Positions 1 to 9,029 are shown, counted from the stretch's first letter. The stretch: 64,000 nucleotides of DNA from Caballeronia sp031450805 (GCF_031450805.1 NZ_JARTVY010000004.1:186001-250000), one strand, 5' to 3'. Notes: generated by a model not told the origin, from the letters alone. Numbers and translations: made by a program.

Positions 1-40
1 TGACGGCGCGGCGCGAGTCGATCACCGCGTGACAGCGTAC

Positions 41-184
41 TCACGGCTGCCGCTGGCCACCTTGATGCATCGGTTGCTTCTGCTGGTTCTGCTGCAATTG
101 ACCTTCGGCCTTTCCCTTCTGCTGATCGTTATGCGGGTTCTTCGGGTTCGTCGGATTCTTGTTGCCGAGCTTGGATTGAGGCAT
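41..184 (-). CDS. Short hydrophilic protein, 47 aa
   Basis: Starts MPQSKLGNKNPTNPKNPHND and ends in a Gln-rich tail. It is rich in Asn, Pro, Lys and Gln, has no hydrophobic segment and is probably disordered. The start at 184 is preceded by AAGGAG about 7 bases upstream, which is the main reason to accept such a short gene. Several similar short hydrophilic proteins lie nearby (at 1455 and 4760). No function can be assigned. Confidence 0.6.
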   Translation of the reverse strand: MPQSKLGNKNPTNPKNPHNDQQKGKAEGQLQQNQQKQPMHQGGQRQP

Positions 185-251
185 CTGCTTGCTCCTTGCA
201 AAGAGGGGTAGGGACTGTCACCGGTGCATACGTCGTTCCTGCCTTCACGCT

Positions 252-515
252 TCAGGCGGACCCGATTCCGCGATCCGTATGCTGGTCGTCATGGCCGCGA
301 CAATAGCGGTCGATCAATCGCCGCGCCTGTTCGACGCCGGCTCGCACCGCCTCGTCAGACGTGGACCAGTTCGGGCCGAGCGTTTCCACATCGGGCAGCG
401 CAACGGGCTGGTTATCGCGAAACGCTTCGATACGCGATGTCCAGTCGCCGGTGCTGACCTGCTCCGCCGTGACGGTCACATCGTATCCGTCGAATGAAAA
501 TCTTTCGTTGTGCAT
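252..515 (-). CDS. Hypothetical protein, 87 aa
   Basis: Reading from MHNERFSFDGYDVTV, with GGAGG 6 bases upstream of the ATG; the frame stays open further upstream but that part has no ribosome site and unlikely composition. The protein is soluble, with an N-terminal beta-like part and a C-terminal helix containing ARRLIDRY, ending in a His/Asp-rich tail. It resembles small conserved Burkholderia proteins of unknown function. No catalytic motif is visible. Confidence 0.65.
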   Translation of the reverse strand: MHNERFSFDGYDVTVTAEQVSTGDWTSRIEAFRDNQPVALPDVETLGPNWSTSDEAVRAGVEQARRLIDRYCRGHDDQHTDRGIGSA

Positions 516-621
516 GGGGCCTCCGCTCGATGATGTCGTGGATCGAAGGACATTGAAGCAGACGGTGTGCCGTGGTTCGGTACTTGCTAAACGCCAGTTG
601 CCACGCACTATAACGACGAAC

Positions 622-933
622 ATGAAAGCCACTATCGTGTCGCACGAAGCGCCGCCGCAGTCGTCCACGGCGGAGATTCATCGCTTCAGATTCAAGCTGG
701 ACGACGGCAATGCGCCGCCTCTGACGGAGTCGATTTCGTTGAGAACGGCGCGCGTCATCGTCGACAATCTTGCCGATGGAAATGCGTTCATCAAGATGCT
801 CCATGCGATCGTGAAGACGCCGCCAGGCGATTACGACTCACTCGTCGGCAAGGCGTTTCCGGATCACTACAAGAGCAACCCGGACGCTGATCGCCGTATG
901 CCGGGACCGGAAAGCGAGGCGCCGCGTCCTTAA
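622..933 (+). CDS. Hypothetical protein, 103 aa
   Basis: Starts MKATIVSHEAPP; the core reads FRFKLDDG...LTESISLRTARVIVDNLADGNAFIKMLHAI and then a polar tail. It is soluble, with no signal peptide. The reading frame is open further upstream to 361, but that part is antisense to the gene ending at 252 and is not credible. The ribosome site is weak, so the start is uncertain. It overlaps the 3' end of the convergent YaiI-family gene by 4 bases. Function unknown. Confidence 0.5.
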   Translation: MKATIVSHEAPPQSSTAEIHRFRFKLDDGNAPPLTESISLRTARVIVDNLADGNAFIKMLHAIVKTPPGDYDSLVGKAFPDHYKSNPDADRRMPGPESEAPRP

Positions 934-1382
934 GGCGCACGTCGCCTTGCGAGAAAGCGGTCCAGTTGCGCGGCGAAGTTCTTGCCATCGCGGGGACTAT
1001 AAGGCGAGGGGCCGCCGGTATCGACGCCGCTACCGCGTAACTGATCCATCATTGCGCGTATCGTCAGGCGCTCTTCGATATTCTCCGCGCTGAACCACTC
1101 TCCGCGCGGATCGAGCGCGTGCGCGGACCTGGCCAGCACGGCGGCGGCTAACGGTATGTCGGCGGTGATGATGAGATCGCCCGGCGACGTCAATTCGACG
1201 ATGCGCGCATCGGCGACGTCGAAGCCGGCGGGCACCTGTATGGCCTTGATAAAGGGCGAAGGGGGCGTGCGAAGAAACTGATTCGCAACCAGTGTCACGC
1301 AGACCTGAACGCGCGGGCCTGCGCGAAAGAGAATGTCCTTGACAACGGCGGGACAGGCGTCGGCATCGACCAGAATTTGCAT
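930..1382 (-). CDS. YaiI/YqxD family (DUF188) protein
   Basis: 150 aa, starting MQILVDADACPAVVKDILFR, the family's N-terminal signature (V-D-A-D-A-C-P). Conserved stretches ITADIPLAAAVL and the C-terminal GGPSPYSPRDGKNFAAQLDRFL also fit. Length matches the usual ~150 aa. The family has a PIN/NYN-like appearance with conserved acidic residues, but its biochemical role is not settled. The ATG at 1382 is preferred over an upstream in-frame start because the family motif begins there. Confidence 0.9.
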   Translation of the reverse strand: MQILVDADACPAVVKDILFRAGPRVQVCVTLVANQFLRTPPSPFIKAIQVPAGFDVADARIVELTSPGDLIITADIPLAAAVLARSAHALDPRGEWFSAENIEERLTIRAMMDQLRGSGVDTGGPSPYSPRDGKNFAAQLDRFLARRRAP

Positions 1383-1454
1383 GAAGCGGCTCGAAAAACG
1401 CGGAGCGCGCATCTTAGCGCACGCGCACCGCGCTCGACTTTCTACATTCGATGA

Positions 1455-1712
1455 CTACGCTTCCGAATCCGGCTTGCTGCGCGGATGGTCGCTGCTCGCG
1501 GAAGGGTCGACGTCGGGATCGATATGATCGTTCTCCGGCGTGTAAGCGCCTTGCTCCGGATGATCCTTGCCCTTGGGTACGAGCGACGCGTCCATGCTGC
1601 CGTGTTCGCGCTGCTCGATGGTGCCGTCCGCTTTTTCCTTGACGTCGCCTTCGCCGATCGCTTCGCGCCGCTTGTCCGCGCGCTCGACCGGATCGGATGG
1701 TTCGGGATTCAT
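1455..1712 (-). CDS. Short acidic/basic disordered protein, 85 aa
   Basis: Starts MNPEPSDPVERADKRREAIG, with AAGGA upstream of the ATG at 1712. Highly charged (Asp, Glu, Lys, Pro), without hydrophobic segments, and ending in a Ser/Asp/Pro-rich tail. Composition suggests an intrinsically disordered cytoplasmic protein, as seen in stress-related small proteins of Burkholderiales, but no family is recognised with certainty. Confidence 0.65.
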   Translation of the reverse strand: MNPEPSDPVERADKRREAIGEGDVKEKADGTIEQREHGSMDASLVPKGKDHPEQGAYTPENDHIDPDVDPSASSDHPRSKPDSEA

Positions 1713-1764
1713 GTGCTGTTCCTTGCGATTGACGGGCAACGCCGCGCGTCGCCCTCTCGTGACG

Positions 1765-1974
1765 TCAGTCCGCGCTGCCGAGTTCGTGGTGCTTGTGCGA
1801 ATGCGTCGCGGCATGCACGAGCTCATAATGCGCGCCCTTGCCGCTACGCGTCGGCGGGAAGTGCTCGCCTTCCACGCACGTCACTTCGAACGCCGTGCCG
1901 CTATCGCCTTCCCTGACGACCCGATAGATGCCCGAAGTCTCGACCTTTTGCCCCGGTTTGTGTTGCTCGGCCAT
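1765..1974 (-). CDS. YjzC-like small protein, 69 aa
   Basis: Starts MAEQHKPGQKVETSGIYRVV; GGAGG lies 6 bases upstream. The pattern K-P-G-Q...G-I-Y...G-E-H-F-P-P-T recalls the small YjzC family of Bacillus, here with a His-rich tail (HAATHSHKHH) that could bind metal. Cytoplasmic and soluble. The resemblance is by eye only and the family itself has no known function. Confidence 0.65.
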   Translation of the reverse strand: MAEQHKPGQKVETSGIYRVVREGDSGTAFEVTCVEGEHFPPTRSGKGAHYELVHAATHSHKHHELGSAD

Positions 1975-2015
1975 GCGTGCCTCCAAGATGAGTTTCGGTG
2001 ACACGTCGTGAGCAA

Positions 2016-4652
2016 TCATCGTTCCGCAGCGCGTCCGGCGGGGCGGTCGGCAGTCAGAGACGACAATAGCTTGAGCAGGCTCTCCACGTTGACGGGTTTG
2101 ACGAAGTGATAATCGAAGCCGGCCGATTGCGCGCGCAAGCGGTCCTCCGCTTGTCCGTACCCGGTGATGGCGACGAGCAGCGGCGCACTATCGCCCTTGC
2201 GCCGCAAGCGACGCGCAAGCTCGTATCCGTCGATGTCCGGCAGGCCGATATCGAGCAGGGCGACATCGGCTTCGAACTGCGAAGCTGCCAGCGCCTCCTC
2301 CGACGAATACGCGACGCGCGTGACATGTCCTTCCGATTCGCAGAGCATCGCGAGCGAATCGGCGGCGTCGCGATTGTCGTCGACAACGAGTACACGCAGC
2401 GCGGCCTGCGTGCCGAGGGCGCCGGCTTCGGATAGCGCAAGCGCCGAGTGCCGTTCATGGTGATGCAGCCGCGGCAGCCGCACGATCACCGTCGTGCCGA
2501 GTCCCGGCCCCGGACTCTGCACGGTGATGGTCCCTTTGTGCATCTCGACCAGCTTCTTCACGAGCGACAACCCGATGCCGAGTCCGCCATTCGACCGGTC
2601 CAGTGTCCGTTCGCCTTGCGAGAAAAGCTCGAACACCTTGGGCAGCAGATCGGCGGAAATGCCGGTGCCGGTATCCGCTATCACGATGGATACCCAGTCC
2701 TGTTCCGCCTGCACGCTGACCGAAATCTGTCCTTGTTCCGGCGTGTATTTCGTCGCGTTGTTCAGCACGTTGACGAGTATCTGCGAGAGGCGCGTGACGT
2801 CGCCGCAGACCCAGGTGGTCGCATCGGGGACATCGACCTGTATGTGCTGCCTGCGCGCTTCCACCATCGCGGCGACCGCTTCGACGGCGTGATAGACAGC
2901 CGTGCCGACGAGCACCGGCTCCGTCTTGAGCGCGATGCGTCCCTGCGTGATGCGCGACACTTCGAGCAGGTCATCGACGATGCGCGTCATGTGCTCGACT
3001 TGCCGGCGCATCAGCTCGACGAGATCGCCCGTGCGTTCGGACACGCTTTCGTCCTTTTGCAACAGCGCGATGGCCGTGCGCAGCGGCGCAAGCGGGTTGC
3101 GTAGTTCATGCGCGAGCATCGCCAGGAACTCGTCCTTGCGGCGTCCCGATTCGCGCAGCATGAGCTCCATGTGCTTGCGCTCGGTAATGTCGATCAGACT
3201 GCCGATGATGCGCAACGGCTTGTCGTCCTTGCCACGCTGAAGCAGCGCGCTGCCTTGCATCCATCGCTCGGCCTGTGCGTCCTTCACGCGAAATTCGAAC
3301 TGTTCGTGAGGGTCTTCGCCGGCGGCGAGGCGGCGTACGAAACGGTCGAGCGTCGGTGCATCGTCGGGATGGACGCGGGCGAGCGCCGCTTCATACGTGA
3401 CCGTTTCGATCGGCTCCGTGCGCAGCTTGCCGACGGTCTCGAACATCAGCGACCACGTAGCGAGTTCCAGCGAAACGATATGGATTTTCGCGGCCTGCAT
3501 CGCAACCGTGAGGCGCAGGCTGCGTGCTTCTATCGCCGCTTGCGCCTCGTATCGCGGCGTGACATCGGTGGTGGTGCCGAACCATTCCTGCAGACGGCCC
3601 TGCTCGTCGTGAAGCGGCGCGGCCTGCGCCTGCACCATGCGATACGCGCCATCCCTGCGATACATGCGGAACGTGAGCGTGGTCGGTTCGCCCTGACGCA
3701 CGGCCTGGAGCCATGTCTCACGCGCCTGCTCGCGGTCGTCAGGATGAACGAAGTCGAGCCACCCCCAGCGCGCGAGCCGCTCGCAGCGTGCGCCCGTGAA
3801 GTTCTGCCAGTCGCCGCTCGAAGGATGTATCTCGCCGTTCGCGTCGGCGGACCAGACGAGCGCGCCCGTCGATTCCACGAGCGCGCGATAACGCCGCTCG
3901 CTGAGACTCAGGCGCTCTTCGTCGGCGCGCTGCTCGCTGATATCGAAGCTCACGCCATAGACGCGCGCGAGCGTTCCGCGCGCATCGTACTCGGGGTTGC
4001 CGCGCATACGCAGCCATCGGCGAGTGACGGCGCCGCCGTCGAGCATGAAGTCGAACTCGAAGGGGCCGCCATCGCGCAGCGCTTCGGCAAGGTTGCGTTG
4101 GAACAGTTCGCGAGACTCCGGCGCGACGCGGTCCCATATTTCCGAGAGCATCGCGGTCTCGGTGCCCGGCGGGAACGAGTACATTGCCGCGAGTTGTTCG
4201 GTCATGCGAACGACGCGCGTCGTCATGTCCCATTCCCATGCGCCCATGCGCGCGCCCGCGAACGCGGCCTGAAGACGCCGCTCGCTCGCTTCGTATAGCT
4301 CCCACGCATGGCGGCATTCGTGAATGTCGATGGCGACGCCCACGGTATCGGCGATACGCTCTTCTTCATCGCGCCGCGCCTGGAGGTGCAGCGTATGCCA
4401 GCGGAATTCTCCGTCGGCGCGCAAGAGGCGGACATCGACGTTATTGAGGAGCATGTCGTTGCGCATCTGACGAACGGCGTCGCGCACGAGTTCTTCGTCC
4501 TGGTGATGAATGAATTCGCGCCAGTGCCTGCCGATCAATTCGTCAGACGCAAGGCCGAGATAACGGCATGCCCAGGGATTCGCGTACTGGATCATCCCGT
4601 CGCGCGCCGCGCGCCATACGAACGAGGGAAGGAAGTGAGCAGGATCGTACAT
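2016..4652 (-). CDS. PAS-rich hybrid sensor histidine kinase
   Basis: 878 aa, cytoplasmic: no membrane segment is visible. Order: about four PAS/PAC modules (roughly residues 1-510, with repeated R-W-...R-G-N and D-I-x-E-R/H endings), HisKA with H-box MLAHELRNPLAPLRTAI near 530, HATPase with N-box NNATKYTP and G-boxes DTGTGIS and GGLGIGLSLVK, then a C-terminal receiver with VVDDNRD, phosphoacceptor Asp in LLDIGLPDIDGYE and the Lys of FVKPVN. It should autophosphorylate and pass phosphate internally. No partner response regulator or Hpt gene is adjacent. Start chosen at 4652 because AAGGA precedes it; the frame is open to 4736 without a ribosome site. Confidence 0.95.
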   Translation of the reverse strand: MYDPAHFLPSFVWRAARDGMIQYANPWACRYLGLASDELIGRHWREFIHHQDEELVRDAVRQMRNDMLLNNVDVRLLRADGEFRWHTLHLQARRDEEERIADTVGVAIDIHECRHAWELYEASERRLQAAFAGARMGAWEWDMTTRVVRMTEQLAAMYSFPPGTETAMLSEIWDRVAPESRELFQRNLAEALRDGGPFEFDFMLDGGAVTRRWLRMRGNPEYDARGTLARVYGVSFDISEQRADEERLSLSERRYRALVESTGALVWSADANGEIHPSSGDWQNFTGARCERLARWGWLDFVHPDDREQARETWLQAVRQGEPTTLTFRMYRRDGAYRMVQAQAAPLHDEQGRLQEWFGTTTDVTPRYEAQAAIEARSLRLTVAMQAAKIHIVSLELATWSLMFETVGKLRTEPIETVTYEAALARVHPDDAPTLDRFVRRLAAGEDPHEQFEFRVKDAQAERWMQGSALLQRGKDDKPLRIIGSLIDITERKHMELMLRESGRRKDEFLAMLAHELRNPLAPLRTAIALLQKDESVSERTGDLVELMRRQVEHMTRIVDDLLEVSRITQGRIALKTEPVLVGTAVYHAVEAVAAMVEARRQHIQVDVPDATTWVCGDVTRLSQILVNVLNNATKYTPEQGQISVSVQAEQDWVSIVIADTGTGISADLLPKVFELFSQGERTLDRSNGGLGIGLSLVKKLVEMHKGTITVQSPGPGLGTTVIVRLPRLHHHERHSALALSEAGALGTQAALRVLVVDDNRDAADSLAMLCESEGHVTRVAYSSEEALAASQFEADVALLDIGLPDIDGYELARRLRRKGDSAPLLVAITGYGQAEDRLRAQSAGFDYHFVKPVNVESLLKLLSSLTADRPAGRAAER

Positions 4653-4721
4653 GGTCGTCCTTGCTACGGTTGAACGACGAGGCGCGTCGTTGCTTTCTGC
4701 GTACGGATACCACATCGCATG

Positions 4722-4747
4722 AAAAGGCGCACGCACGGCCGTGCGCC
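4722..4747 (-). terminator. Rho-independent terminator
   Basis: Perfect 8-bp stem GGCGCACG/CGTGCGCC (4726-4733 and 4740-4747) with a 6-base loop, followed on the minus strand by TTTT. It lies just after the stop of the 58-aa gene at 4760 and before the kinase gene, so it probably separates the two transcripts. Confidence 0.7.
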
Positions 4748-4759
4748 GATGAGTCCGAC

Positions 4760-4936
4760 TCAGCCGTCTTCGCCAACGGCGTTCGGGTCGGGCAACGGAT
4801 GCGCCTTGTCGTCGGACGGCGGATCGGGTTCGTTGGTGAGGTTCTGTTTTTGCTCTTCGCTAAGGCGTCGATCCGCCGTATTCGGATCGGTCGTGGTTTG
4901 AACGGGCGGCGTCGGACGATCGGTCTGCTGGGTCAT
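4760..4936 (-). CDS. Short disordered protein, 58 aa
   Basis: Starts MTQQTDRPTPPVQTTTDPNT. Rich in Pro, Asp, Thr and Asn, with no hydrophobic segment. AGAAGGAG lies 7 bases before the ATG at 4936, so the start is well supported over an in-frame ATG 18 bases upstream. A strong hairpin terminator follows. Similar in character to the other short hydrophilic proteins in the first 5 kb. No function known. Confidence 0.65.
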   Translation of the reverse strand: MTQQTDRPTPPVQTTTDPNTADRRLSEEQKQNLTNEPDPPSDDKAHPLPDPNAVGEDG

Positions 4937-5079
4937 TTGCACTCCTTCTGTCATTGGAAACGATGTCGCTCAGGGCGGTGCGCGCATCCCTCATGCCTGA
5001 TCGCTTGCGGAGCAAAAACGCGCTGGGCATAGCCGATGCTTCGATGAGCCGTCGAACTCGCCTGTCCTGCTACTCCACC

Positions 5080-6240
5080 ATGACTCCGTTTCTTCGAAGC
5101 ACGGCTGCAACACGGGCCGTATCCATCGCAATCGCTTTTGTCGTTCCTTTGTCCACTCGTGCGGCGACCATCTCTGCGGCTCCGTTTGGCGCGACGCAGC
5201 AAGGTCAGCCAGTCGTGCAATACACGCTCGCGAATTCGCGCGGCATGTCGATGAACTGCATGACTTATGGCGGTATCGTCACGCGTATCGATGTGCCCGA
5301 CAGGCGCGGGCGTCGCGCGGATGTCGTGCTCGGCTTCAGCTCTGTCGCCGACTACGAGCGGTATAACGGCAACATCCATTTCGGCAGCGTCATCGGCCGT
5401 TATGCGAACCGCATCGCACAAGGACGATTCACGATCGACGGCCGCACTTATCAATTGCCGGTCAACGATCCGCCCAACACGCTGCACGGCGGGCCGCACG
5501 GCTTCGATGAGAAAGTCTGGACCGTCGTGCGGACGTTTCAGAACAACACGGTCGCGGGCGTGCAACTGCGTTATGTCAGCCCGGACAATGAGAACGGCTT
5601 CCCGGGCACGCTGACCGTCGATGTCACCTACGCGCTCACCGACGATAACGAGTTGCGCATCGACTATCGCGCGAAGACGGACAAGCCGACGGTCGTCAAT
5701 CTCACGAACCACAGCTATTTCAACCTGGCGGGCGAGGGCAGTGGAAGCGTGGAGAATCAGCTCATCATGATTGCGGCGTCGACCTATACGCCCACGCATG
5801 CCGATTCGATACCGACCGGCGAGATCGCATCCGTGGAAGGCACGCCGCTGGACTTGCGGGCGCTCACACCGATCGGCGCGCGGCTGCGCTCGTCGTTTCC
5901 GCAGTTGTGCCATGCGCGCGGCTACGACCAGAACTTCAAGCTCGATAAGCCCGGCCAGCGCGAGGGCGAGCCAGCATTCGCCGCGCGCGCCTATGATCCC
6001 GCGAGCGGCCGCGTACTCGATGTCTATACGACGCAGCCGGGCCTGCAGTTCTATACGGCGAACGGACTCGATGGCAGCGTTATCGGTGTATCGGGGAACG
6101 CCTATCGACAGACCGACGGCTTCGCGCTCGAAGCCGAGCATTTTCCCGATTCGCCCAACCGTCCGTCGTTTCCTTCGACGGAGCTGCGGCCCGGCGACGA
6201 ATATCACGAGATCACCGTGTGGAAGTTCGGCGTGCGTTAA
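5080..6240 (+). CDS. galM: Exported aldose 1-epimerase (mutarotase)
   Basis: 386 aa. Interconverts alpha and beta anomers of aldoses. Family residues are visible: TLHGGPHGFDEKVW and NLTNHSYFNLAG carry the two catalytic-site His, and ALEAEHFPDSPN carries the catalytic Glu. The N-terminus from 5080 (MTPFLRSTAATRAVSIAIAF, ending near ...LSTRAA) looks like a Sec signal peptide, so the enzyme probably acts in the periplasm. The frame is open from 4954, and the start has no strong ribosome site. It lies 297 bases before the periplasmic trehalase in the same direction, which suggests joint handling of extracellular sugars. Confidence 0.9.
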   Translation: MTPFLRSTAATRAVSIAIAFVVPLSTRAATISAAPFGATQQGQPVVQYTLANSRGMSMNCMTYGGIVTRIDVPDRRGRRADVVLGFSSVADYERYNGNIHFGSVIGRYANRIAQGRFTIDGRTYQLPVNDPPNTLHGGPHGFDEKVWTVVRTFQNNTVAGVQLRYVSPDNENGFPGTLTVDVTYALTDDNELRIDYRAKTDKPTVVNLTNHSYFNLAGEGSGSVENQLIMIAASTYTPTHADSIPTGEIASVEGTPLDLRALTPIGARLRSSFPQLCHARGYDQNFKLDKPGQREGEPAFAARAYDPASGRVLDVYTTQPGLQFYTANGLDGSVIGVSGNAYRQTDGFALEAEHFPDSPNRPSFPSTELRPGDEYHEITVWKFGVR

Positions 6241-6537
6241 GACGCGCTGCGCTCATGCGAGCGCCGTTCATGGCAGGAACGTGAGCGCCAGCCTCACGGC
6301 CGATACGATCGTCTGCAACTCCGACCATGCCGCGCTCGTCCGCTCGCCGACATAGCGTGAGACCGAGATCGCCACCGCAAGACCGCGTCGTAACAGCACT
6401 TTTATGCCGGACGGACGAAGACGGGAACGATTGCCATCGACCAGCAGAACGTGCGATGCTTCGCTGTGCTTTGCATCATGAAAAACAGAAGGCACGAGGG
6501 GGACCAGTCCGGGCCGTCACCCTTTGAAGGAGTGAAC
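6241..6537. other. Intergenic spacer, galM to treA
   Basis: 297 bases with no convincing gene. It ends in a strong ribosome site (GAAGGAGTG) for the trehalase. The length leaves room for a separate promoter, but no clear -35/-10 pair was picked out. Confidence 0.4.
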
Positions 6538-8154
6538 ATGATCGTACTGTCGCGGTATCGTCAGGCGCAGGACATGCGCCGATTGCTTGGTGCGTGGGTT
6601 CTTCTGGGCGCGGCAAGCGTCGCCCATGCGGATGCGCAGAACGGCTATGTCGTGCCGCCGCCGCCGAGCGAGCTTTACGGCGAGCTTTTCGTCGCGGTGC
6701 AGACGCAGCAGATTTATCCCGATCAGAAGACCTTCGTCGATGCGACGCCGAAGATCGACCCGGCGCAGATCAACAGGCTCTATCTTCAGCAGCGCGCGGT
6801 GCCGGGCTTCAGTTTGTCGGCGTTCGTCGCGCAGTATTTCACGCCGCCGACCGATCAGGTCATCACGCCGCCGCCGAATCAAACGCTGCGCGATCACATC
6901 AACTGGCTATGGCCCGCGCTGACTCGCAATACGTCGACGGTGCCGCCCTACAGCACGCTCATTCCGATGCCCAAGCCTTACGTCGTGCCGGGCGGGCGCT
7001 TCCGCGAGGGCTACTACTGGGACACCTACTTCACGATGCTCGGGCTTCAGGAAGCAGGGCGTGAAGACCTCGTCGACAACATGCTCGACAACTTCGCCTA
7101 TCTCATCGATACCATCGGCCACATACCGAACGGCAATCGCTCTTACTACGTGAGCCGCTCCCAGCCGCCGTTCTTTTCGTACATGGTGGAGCTTGCCGCG
7201 CACAAGGAAGGCGGCCGCGTGTATCAACGATACTTGCCGCAGATGCGCCGCGAATATCACTACTGGATGAAAGGCTCGCATTCGCTCGAGCCGGGAGGCG
7301 CGGTGCGCAACGTGGTGATGCTGCCGGATCGGACCGTGCTCAACCGCTATTGGGACGAGCGCGATACGCCGCGCGACGAGTCTTATCTGCAGGACGTGAC
7401 GACGGCCGCCACCGTCCATGACCGGCCTGCTAACGAGCTGTATCGCGATCTGCGCGCAGCAGCGGAAAGCGGCTGGGATTTCAGTTCGCGATGGTTCGGC
7501 GACAACCAGACGCTCGCCACGATTCGCACCACATCCATCGTGCCCGTCGACCTCAACAGCCTGATGTTCCATCTGGAAACGACGATCGCGCGGGGCTGCG
7601 GCGAAGTGCGCGACTTCGGTTGCGTGGCGGAATTCATCGGCAAGGCAGCGAAGCGCGCCATCGGCATCAACAAGTATCTCTGGAACAGCAACGGCTATTA
7701 CGGCGACTATGACTGGAAGCTCGGGCAGCCGCGCAACAACCCTTCGGCGGCGATGCTTTATCCCTTGTTCGCAGGGGCGGCGTGGCCGGATCGCGCGCAT
7801 GCGACCGCGCGCACGGCGGAAGCCTTGCTGCTCAAGCCCGGCGGTCTCACGACGACCACGCATAACACCACGCAACAGTGGGACGCGCCGAACGGCTGGG
7901 CGCCGCTGCACTGGATCGCCGTGCAGGGGCTTCGCCGTTATGGCCGCGGCGATCTTGCGCAGCAGATCGGCACGCGCTTTCTGACGGACGTGAATCACGT
8001 CTATGCCACGGAGCAGAAGCTCGTGGAGAAGTACATCGTGGAAGGAACGGGGACGGGCGGCGGCGGGGGCGGGGAATATCCGCTGCAGGATGGCTTCGGA
8101 TGGACGAACGGCGTGACCTTGCGTTTGCTGGACCTGTACGCGCCCGGACAATAG
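6538..8154 (+). CDS. treA: Periplasmic trehalase, GH37
   Basis: 538 aa. Hydrolyses alpha,alpha-trehalose to two glucose units with inversion. Both family signatures are present: PGGRFREGYYWDTYFT near residue 145 and QQWDAPNGWAPLHW near 445. The Asp of ESGWDFSSRW and the Glu of GEYPLQDGFGW correspond to the catalytic region. The N-terminus has a signal peptide (RRLLGAWVLLGAASVAHAD), placing it in the periplasm. An unusual Gly run (about six in a row) precedes the C-terminal Glu loop. The start at 6538 has an ideal GAAGGAG site; the frame extends upstream without one. Confidence 0.97.
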   Translation: MIVLSRYRQAQDMRRLLGAWVLLGAASVAHADAQNGYVVPPPPSELYGELFVAVQTQQIYPDQKTFVDATPKIDPAQINRLYLQQRAVPGFSLSAFVAQYFTPPTDQVITPPPNQTLRDHINWLWPALTRNTSTVPPYSTLIPMPKPYVVPGGRFREGYYWDTYFTMLGLQEAGREDLVDNMLDNFAYLIDTIGHIPNGNRSYYVSRSQPPFFSYMVELAAHKEGGRVYQRYLPQMRREYHYWMKGSHSLEPGGAVRNVVMLPDRTVLNRYWDERDTPRDESYLQDVTTAATVHDRPANELYRDLRAAAESGWDFSSRWFGDNQTLATIRTTSIVPVDLNSLMFHLETTIARGCGEVRDFGCVAEFIGKAAKRAIGINKYLWNSNGYYGDYDWKLGQPRNNPSAAMLYPLFAGAAWPDRAHATARTAEALLLKPGGLTTTTHNTTQQWDAPNGWAPLHWIAVQGLRRYGRGDLAQQIGTRFLTDVNHVYATEQKLVEKYIVEGTGTGGGGGGEYPLQDGFGWTNGVTLRLLDLYAPGQ

Positions 8155-8164
8155 CCGGGCACGA

Positions 8165-8191
8165 CGAGGCGGCACGCGTTGCGCCGCCTCG
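8165..8191. terminator. Hairpin between convergent genes
   Basis: Perfect 9-bp stem CGAGGCGGC/GCCGCCTCG with a 9-base loop, placed between the trehalase stop and the convergent DUF1330 stop. There is no T tract on either side, so it may be a weak bidirectional terminator or an mRNA 3' stabiliser. Confidence 0.5.
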
Positions 8192-8201
8192 CGCGTGATG
8201 C

Positions 8202-8495
8202 TTATTCCAGCCCTTCGACCACGCGGAAGTCGCGCTCGCAGGCATCGCCGAGTACGCGCAGCGCTTCCTGATACTTCTCGCCGTTGAACGTAGCGAGTGC
8301 CTGTTCCAGCGAATCGAATTCGATCAGCACCGTGCGCTCAGCGATGCCCGCACCGTGCACCGTCGATGCGACGCCGCGCGCCAGCGGACGGCCGCCCGCT
8401 TCCTTGATCGCTTCGGTCGCGAGCTTCGAATATTCCGCGACTTGCTCGGGCTTGTGAATCTTGCGGTATGCGCTGACCCAATATGCTTTAGCCAT
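8202..8495 (-). CDS. DUF1330 family protein
   Basis: 97 aa, starting MAKAYWVSAYRKIHKPEQ with AGGAG upstream. Family features: the AYW-V N-terminus, the central GGRPLARG and the RTVLIEFDSLEQALA segment, consistent with a small ferredoxin-like (dimeric alpha/beta barrel) fold. Members are cytoplasmic and of unknown function. It is monocistronic and convergent with the trehalase. Confidence 0.9.
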   Translation of the reverse strand: MAKAYWVSAYRKIHKPEQVAEYSKLATEAIKEAGGRPLARGVASTVHGAGIAERTVLIEFDSLEQALATFNGEKYQEALRVLGDACERDFRVVEGLE

Positions 8496-8720
8496 CTGAA
8501 TCTCCTGTTGTTCGTTGAGCGCCCTGGCGCGATGCGCCGATGCGAGGGCGAGCATAACAAATAATCGCCTTCCGCTCCGTGTGCGCCATTCCGCGCATTT
8601 CAGTGAAGAGTGCTTTCCGTGTCTAGGGGTTAACCCGCTAAAAAGATCAGCCTAGACTTTGTTCATTGCTTCGACGCGTCAGCGCAAGAGGCAAGCACCC
8701 AAGTCACTGGAGTTTAAAAA

Positions 8721-9020
8721 ATGAAGTCTTCGATTCGCGCCGCAGTTATCGCAACCGCTCTCGTTCTTCCCGCGCTGTCGTTCGCGCAAGGCAGCCAGAT
8801 CACACGCGCCCAGGTCCGTGCAGAACTCGCGGAACTGCAGAGCGTGGGTTATCACGTCGGCGACGGTGATCAGGCGCATTACCCGCAAGCCATCCAGCAA
8901 GCCGAAGCAAAGCTCGCCGCTCGCCAGGGCGCGACTGCGTATGGCGGTGTGTCGACTGGCGCGACGCAATCGGGGCATGGCGTCTCGCAAGCCGACTGGA
9001 ACGCGATGTACACGCGCTAA
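8721..9020 (+). CDS. Secreted DUF4148 protein
   Basis: 99 aa. A signal peptide (AAVIATALVLPALSFAQG) is followed by the DUF4148 core RAELAELQSVGYHVGDGD...YPQAIQQAEAKLAA and a Gly/Ser/Thr tail. The family is abundant in Burkholderia and its role is not known; it is exported, probably periplasmic. A paralogue, a lipoprotein, lies at 56798. Upstream at 8627-8636 is the palindrome GGGTTAACCC. Confidence 0.85.
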   Translation: MKSSIRAAVIATALVLPALSFAQGSQITRAQVRAELAELQSVGYHVGDGDQAHYPQAIQQAEAKLAARQGATAYGGVSTGATQSGHGVSQADWNAMYTR

Positions 9021-9029
9021 GCGCATCGT

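Noticed and set aside
3108..4298. 396-aa plus-strand open frame
   Set aside because: It lies entirely opposite the hybrid kinase gene, which has clear PAS and kinase motifs; the plus frame is Arg/Ala-rich with no family pattern.
4951..6207. 418-aa minus-strand open frame
   Set aside because: Antisense to the aldose epimerase, whose catalytic motifs are intact.
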